DNA of 24,222 nucleotides from DATLGB01 sp038258425 (GTDB lineage Bacteria; Actinomycetota; Thermoleophilia; Solirubrobacterales; Solirubrobacteraceae): assembly GCA_038258425.1 (NCBI GenBank), contig JBBSPV010000052.1, positions 1 to 24,222 of the forward strand, given 5' to 3'. How positions within the stretch are numbered: the first letter of the stretch is position 1; each line of letters starts with the position of its first letter. The notes under the pieces were generated by a model. That model made no database searches and was not told where the DNA came from. It saw only the letters and a list, made by a program, of their open reading frames with translations. Below are positions 20,510 to 24,222 of this stretch, in pieces. The translations under genes were made by a program, and so were the position numbers.

Positions 20510-21642
20510 CACGGGCGGCGGCGCGCGAACACCCAGGTCTTCAGCGCGACGTAGCGCGTGACGGTCGCGACGAGCGACGCCCCCACGAGCACGGCGAGCT
20601 CGACCGGTCGCGCCGGGGCCGCGTCCAGGCCATGCAGGACGCCGAGGGCGCCTGAGGTCAGGCCGAGGGTGAGCAGGTAGACGAGGGCGCCGCGGGTGTG
20701 GTGGCGGGCCAGGTGCCGTCGGCCGCGCACGCCGAAGGTCAGCCGCCGGTTCGCCGCGGTGTTGGCGACGGCGGTCAGGGCCAGGGCGATCGCGTTGGCG
20801 CCCACCGGCCCGGTCGTGGCCCGCAGGAGCAGGAACAGCAGCGCGTAGGCCACGGTGCACAGGACGCCGACGGCTGCGAAGCGGGCGACGGGCCCCGCCG
20901 CGAGCAGGCGGCCGACGCCCTTGAGGTCCTGCCAGGCGGTGGCGGCGATCCGCACGGTGGAGTGCGGGTCGTCGACCCAGTCGACGGGGACCTCGTGGAT
21001 GCGCAGCCCGCGTCGCTGGGCGAGCACGAGCAGCTCCGTGTCGAAGAACCAGTCCTGGTCGCGCACGTCGGGCAGCAGCGTGCTCAGGGCGTCGGCCCGG
21101 ACGGCCTTGAAGCCGCACTGGGCGTCGGTGAAGCGCGCGCGCAGGACGCCGTGCAGCAGCAGGTTGTAGCTGCGCGAGATGAGCTCGCGCCGGGGGCCGC
21201 GCACGACGCGCGCGCCGGGGGCCAGCCGCGAGCCGATGGCGACGTCGGAGTGGCCGCTGAGCAGGGGCGCCACGAGCGGCAGCAGCGCGCGCAGGTCCGT
21301 CGAGAGGTCGACGTCCATGTAGGCGAGCACCGGGGCCGGGCTCGCGGACCAGGCGGTGCGCAGCGCGCGGCCCCGGCCCTTGGCCTCGATCCGCAGGTGG
21401 CGGACGCCGCGCAGCTCGGCCGCCAGGCGGGCGGCGATCGCCGGCGTCGCGTCCCGGGAGGCGTTGTCGGCGACGGTGATCGACCACGACAACGGGAGCT
21501 CGGCGGAGAGGAAGCGGTGCAGGCGGCGGACGCTCGCCTCGAGCGTGCCCGCCTCGTCGTGGACGGGGACGACGACCTCGACGAGCGGCGCCGCCGGCCG
21601 GGGCGCCGCGGTGGGGCCCGGGTGGAGGGTCGCGCTCGGCAT
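20455..21642 (-). CDS. GT2 polyprenyl-phosphate glycosyltransferase fused to GtrA domain (YkcC-like)
   Basis: The protein has 395 residues. The GT-A domain (about 20-240) begins VEVVVPVHDEAGTLEASVRR. It has the nucleotide-sugar motif AYMDVDLSTDL, with Asp110-x-Asp112, and continues with ISRSYNLLLHGVLRARFTDAQCGFKA, typical of DPM1/GtrB-like enzymes that load a sugar onto undecaprenyl phosphate. The GtrA-like domain (about 252-374) has four membrane spans (FAAVGVLCTVAYALLFLLL, IALALTAVANTAANR, LVYLLTLGLTSGALGVL and the last near 350-365) and ends RYVALKTWVFARRR. It should make a lipid-linked sugar donor and flip it for an outer-face transferase such as the YkcB-like protein upstream. It follows the kinase gene by 34 nt. 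The ATG at 21642 lacks a clear ribosome site. Confidence 0.9.
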   Translation of the reverse strand: MPSATLHPGPTAAPRPAAPLVEVVVPVHDEAGTLEASVRRLHRFLSAELPLSWSITVADNASRDATPAIAARLAAELRGVRHLRIEAKGRGRALRTAWSASPAPVLAYMDVDLSTDLRALLPLVAPLLSGHSDVAIGSRLAPGARVVRGPRRELISRSYNLLLHGVLRARFTDAQCGFKAVRADALSTLLPDVRDQDWFFDTELLVLAQRRGLRIHEVPVDWVDDPHSTVRIAATAWQDLKGVGRLLAAGPVARFAAVGVLCTVAYALLFLLLRATTGPVGANAIALALTAVANTAANRRLTFGVRGRRHLARHHTRGALVYLLTLGLTSGALGVLHGLDAAPARPVELAVLVGASLVATVTRYVALKTWVFARRRPCQGTSMTTLPTAPPSTAS

Positions 21643-21676
21643 GGACCCATGCTGCGTCGCCTCGGTGGGGTGCGGG

Positions 21677-23104
21677 TCAGCGCGCGCTGAGCGTTGGCTG
21701 AGAGGCCCCGGCGGCCGGCAGCCGGACGGTGAAGCGCGCCCCACCGTCCGCGACGTTCTCGGCCGCGACCGTGCCGCCGTGCGCGTCGACGATGCCCGCC
21801 ACGATGGCCAGCCCGAGCCCGGCGCCGCCCTTGCCGCGCTCGCGACCGCCCTCGGCGCGCCAGAAGCGCTCGAACAGCGCATCGGTGTCCGTCGTCGGCA
21901 GGCCGGGACCGTGGTCGCGCACCTCGAGGGCCAGCTCGTCGCCCCGGCGGTCGACGGAGACCTCGACCGGCGTGCCCGGCGGCGTGTGCACGAGCGCGTT
22001 GCGCACGAGGTTGCCGAGCACCTGGCGCAGGCCGTCCGGGTCGCCGGTGACCGTCGCCCCCTCGGCGGCGCGCACGGAGACGTCCCGGTCCGGCGCGCTC
22101 GCCCGGGCGTCGTCGACGGCGTCGCGCGCGAGCACGGCGAGGTCGACGGGCTCCCGGCGGACCGCCTCGACGCGGTCGAGGCGAGCGAGGGTGAGGAGGT
22201 CCTCGACGAGCACGCCCATGCGCGCCGCCTCGTCCTCGATCCGCTGCATGGCGCGCTCCGTGTCGGCCTCGCCACGCGCCACGCCGATCCGGTAGAGCTC
22301 CGCGTAGCCGCGGATCGAGGTCAGCGGCGTGCGCAGCTCGTGGGAGGCGTCGGCGACGAAGCGCCGCAGCCGGTCCTCGGAGGCCTGGCGCTCGGCGAAG
22401 GCGTTCTCGAGCCGGTCGAGCATCGCGTTGAGCGACCGGCCGAGGCGCCCGACCTCCGTCCGGCCGTCCGTCTCGGTCACGCGGTGGGAGAGGTCGCCGC
22501 CGGCGATGCGCCCGGCGGTGTGGCCGATGCGGTCCAGCGGCAGCAGCCCCACCCGGACGACGACCCAGGCGACGAGGCCGACGACCGCGAGCACGCCGAG
22601 GATGACGAGGCCCTCGACGAGCAGCAGGCGCTGCAGCGTCTGGTCGACCTCGCGCAGGGGCACGGCCACGACCGTGAAGCCGCCGCCGAACGGCGCCCGC
22701 TCGGCTACGACCCGGTAGCGGGTGTCGCCCCGGACGGCGTCTACGGTGCGTGCGTCGCCGGGGCGCAGGTCGTCCGGGAGGGCGGGCACCGGCAGCGAGG
22801 CCTGGCCGTAGGTCGGGCGGGCCTGGACCGGGTCGCCCACCAGCGCACCGCCGTTCGTGCGGCGCTCGCCGTAGGTCCCGGCCGGCGGACGGTCGCCAGG
22901 GCCCCCGAACGGCGGCCGGCGCTCGTCGGCGTCCGGGTCCGCGATCGCCCGGCTCACCGGCCCGGCCGCCGAGCGTGCCTGCTGGTCCGTGCGCTGGATG
23001 AGGAAGGACTGCTGCTCGAGGTAGACGACGCCGGCGAGCAGCACGAGCCCGGCCGCCGTGATCCCCACCACGGTGGCCAGCAGCCGGCTGCGCAGCGACG
23101 CCAC
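21677..23104 (-). CDS. Sensor histidine kinase
   Basis: This 475-residue membrane kinase has a first span (about 8-28), an extracytoplasmic sensor region of about 130 residues rich in Pro and Gly, a second span (about 161-185) and a HAMP linker (about 186-238). HisKA shows FVADASHELRTPLTSIRGYA, with phospho-acceptor His255. The ATPase domain has an N-box (LGNLVRNALVHTPP, Asn365/Asn369), G1 DHGPGLP, F-box FERFWRAEGG and G2 GGAGLGLAI. The architecture is that of MprB/TrcS-type actinobacterial kinases. The GTG start at 23104 lies 6 nt after the regulator stop, so it is the cognate partner. The sensed signal is unknown, but placement between two glycosyltransferase genes suggests an envelope cue. 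Confidence 0.94.
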   Translation of the reverse strand: MASLRSRLLATVVGITAAGLVLLAGVVYLEQQSFLIQRTDQQARSAAGPVSRAIADPDADERRPPFGGPGDRPPAGTYGERRTNGGALVGDPVQARPTYGQASLPVPALPDDLRPGDARTVDAVRGDTRYRVVAERAPFGGGFTVVAVPLREVDQTLQRLLLVEGLVILGVLAVVGLVAWVVVRVGLLPLDRIGHTAGRIAGGDLSHRVTETDGRTEVGRLGRSLNAMLDRLENAFAERQASEDRLRRFVADASHELRTPLTSIRGYAELYRIGVARGEADTERAMQRIEDEAARMGVLVEDLLTLARLDRVEAVRREPVDLAVLARDAVDDARASAPDRDVSVRAAEGATVTGDPDGLRQVLGNLVRNALVHTPPGTPVEVSVDRRGDELALEVRDHGPGLPTTDTDALFERFWRAEGGRERGKGGAGLGLAIVAGIVDAHGGTVAAENVADGGARFTVRLPAAGASQPTLSAR

Positions 23105-23110
23105 GCGCCC

Positions 23111-23833
23111 CTACCGCGGTGCGCGCAGCGCGTAGCCCACGCCGCGGACCGTCCGGATCAGGGACGGGCCGTCGCCGTCGAGCTTCTTGCGCAGGTAGGA
23201 GATGTAGGTCTCAAGCACGCGGGCGTCGCCGCCGAAGTCGTACTCCCAGACGTGCTCGAGCAGCTGCGTGCGGGTGAGCACGACCCGGGGGTTGAGCATG
23301 AGGTAACGCAGCAGCCGGTACTCCGTGGCGGTCAGCTCGATGTCGTGGCCGCCGCGGCTGACCTCGCGCGTGTCCTCGTCGAGCTCGAGGTCCTCGAAGC
23401 GCAGCGTGCTCGTCTCCTCGTGGGCGAGGCCGGCGCGGCGCAGCACGGTGCGCACGCGGGCGACGAGCTCCTCGAGGCTGAACGGCTTGGTCACGTAGTC
23501 GTCGCCGCCGAGGGTGAGGCCGCGGACCTTGTCGTCCGTCGAGTCGCGTGCGGTGAGGAACACGATCGGCATGCGGGCCCGGCCCGAGCCGAGGCGCCGG
23601 GCGACGTCGAAGCCCTCCATGTCGGGGAGCATGACGTCGAGCACGATGAGGTCCGGGCGGAAGGCCGCGGCCTCGGCCAGGGCGTCCGTGCCCGTGCCGG
23701 CCGAGGCGACGTCAAAGCCGTGATGGCGCAGGGCCATGGTGACGACCTCGACGATGTTCGGCTCGTCGTCGACGACGAGGACGCGGTGGGGCGTGGCGGT
23801 GGCGGACATCGCGGCTGAGCCGTTGTAGCTCAT
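23111..23833 (-). CDS. OmpR/PhoB-family response regulator
   Basis: This 240-residue regulator has a receiver domain (about 15-130): acidic pair Asp22-Asp23, phospho-acceptor Asp66 (LIVLDVMLP), Thr94 (FLTAR) and Lys116 (YVTKPFSLEELVARV). The winged-helix DNA-binding domain (about 140-238) contains LTATEYRLLRYLMLNPRVVLTR, LLEHVWEYDF and VLETYISYLRKKL, ending IRTVRGVGYALR. The ATG at 23833 is preferred over an internal ATG (residue 9) because it overlaps the stop of the upstream gene (ATGA). It forms a two-component system with the following kinase and probably controls envelope glycosylation genes, possibly its own operon. Confidence 0.95.
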   Translation of the reverse strand: MSYNGSAAMSATATPHRVLVVDDEPNIVEVVTMALRHHGFDVASAGTGTDALAEAAAFRPDLIVLDVMLPDMEGFDVARRLGSGRARMPIVFLTARDSTDDKVRGLTLGGDDYVTKPFSLEELVARVRTVLRRAGLAHEETSTLRFEDLELDEDTREVSRGGHDIELTATEYRLLRYLMLNPRVVLTRTQLLEHVWEYDFGGDARVLETYISYLRKKLDGDGPSLIRTVRGVGYALRAPR

Positions 23834-24222
23834 GCGCCGGCCGAGCGCAGCGCGTCGGCGCGGCCCTGGAGGTCGTAGACGACCGTGGACGAGTCGACGC
23901 GGACGGCCCTGCCCGCCCGCTTCGCGGCGGCTATCACCTCCCGGCTGCCGCTGCGCCCGTCGGCTCCCGGGCCGGATCCGCGGTCGGCGACGACCCAGCG
24001 GATGCGCCCGTCGGCCACGGCGCGCGCGAGCCACGAGACGCTCACCGCGCTCTCGCGGCCGGAGAAGCCGCCGAGGCCCGCGACCCGGGCGCCCGAGGCG
24101 ATGATCGCCTGCGAGGCGCCCTGCTGGCTGGAGACGCCGATCGTGCCGCCACCGTGCGTCTTCACGTAGCGCAGCACGGACGCGGACACGCCCGAGCCGA
24201 AGGCGCCGCCGCCGCGGGCGCC
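23830..24222 (-). CDS. C-terminus of a YkcB-like GT39 glycosyltransferase (5' truncated by window edge)
   Basis: The 130 visible residues run in from the window end. After a Gly-rich linker (GARGGGAFGSG) comes the soluble C-terminal domain of putative mannosyltransferases of the YkcA/YkcB type. It has VLRYVKTHGGGTIGVSS, a conserved QGASQAIIASGARVAGLGGF, GRESAVSVSWLARAVADGRI and RWVVADRG, then a run to VVYDLQGRADALRSAGA. The catalytic polytopic GT-C part lies outside the window. Such enzymes transfer sugar from a polyprenyl-phosphate carrier to a cell-surface acceptor. The stop overlaps the response-regulator ATG (ATGA). With the GT2-GtrA gene at the other end of this operon it forms the familiar YkcB/YkcC donor-and-transferase pair. 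Confidence 0.8.
   Translation of the reverse strand, partial: GARGGGAFGSGVSASVLRYVKTHGGGTIGVSSQQGASQAIIASGARVAGLGGFSGRESAVSVSWLARAVADGRIRWVVADRGSGPGADGRSGSREVIAAAKRAGRAVRVDSSTVVYDLQGRADALRSAGA

Noticed and set aside
21356..23818. 820-codon plus-strand open frame opposite the two-component genes
   Set aside because: High-GC antisense shadow with low-complexity composition; the minus strand encodes an intact kinase and regulator.
1..24222. CRISPR array, insertion sequence, integrase or prophage genes
   Set aside because: No spaced repeats, no transposase or integrase motifs and no terminal inverted repeats were seen despite three tRNA genes that could serve as attachment sites.

Overview
This 24.2-kb window is very GC-rich chromosomal DNA packed with short intergenic gaps and many 1-4 nt start/stop overlaps. 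The secreted-protein C-terminus rich in Ala/Arg, the repeated FECQLDG-type modules, tRNAs without an encoded CCA and frequent GTG starts point to a high-GC actinobacterium, most likely Thermoleophilia/Solirubrobacterales. That placement is inference, because no rRNA is present.

Layout. Positions 1-2532 (+) hold the tail of an RQC-domain helicase and the last purine-biosynthesis genes purN and purH. Positions 2517-5128 hold a DUF3072 protein (-), a cupin (+) with a LexA-like box between them, an alpha/beta hydrolase (-), a small membrane protein (+) and a TetR regulator (-). Positions 5166-5604 hold two tRNAs. The first is a tRNA-Lys(UUU) split by a compact 269-nt group I intron; the second is tRNA-Glu(UUC). 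Positions 5709-9197 (-) encode a 1162-aa secreted subtilase with seven Ig-like modules. Positions 9254-10543 (+) hold a cysteine-free HesB-like protein, an alpha/beta hydrolase and tRNA-Val(UAC). Positions 10626-12798 (+) hold a broken DsrE gene, an AhpD-like protein, a radical SAM enzyme and a DoxX/DoxD-like membrane protein. Positions 12991-14076 (+) hold a RibD-C/DHFR-like reductase and two small ORFs. Positions 14147-16712 (+) are a DrrA-type ABC exporter with two permeases. Positions 16709-18730 (-) encode a fused PabB-PabC, divergent from a pterin dehydratase, glyoxalase I and a quinone oxidoreductase (+, 18749-20509). Positions 20455-24222 (-) are an envelope operon that reads YkcB-like GT39 enzyme, response regulator, histidine kinase, YkcC-like GT2-GtrA.

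The most notable element is the self-splicing-type intron in the anticodon loop of tRNA-Lys. P3, P4, P5, P7, P8 and P9 pairings can all be traced by eye, and exon joining restores a normal CTTTTAA loop. Second is a recurring promoter layout: TANNNT-like hexamers lie 6-8 nt before start codons that lack a Shine-Dalgarno sequence, suggesting widespread leaderless transcription, in places from overlapping divergent promoters. Third are the near-perfect LexA box upstream of DUF3072/cupin and the internally deleted DsrE gene beside the AhpD-radical SAM-DoxX cluster.
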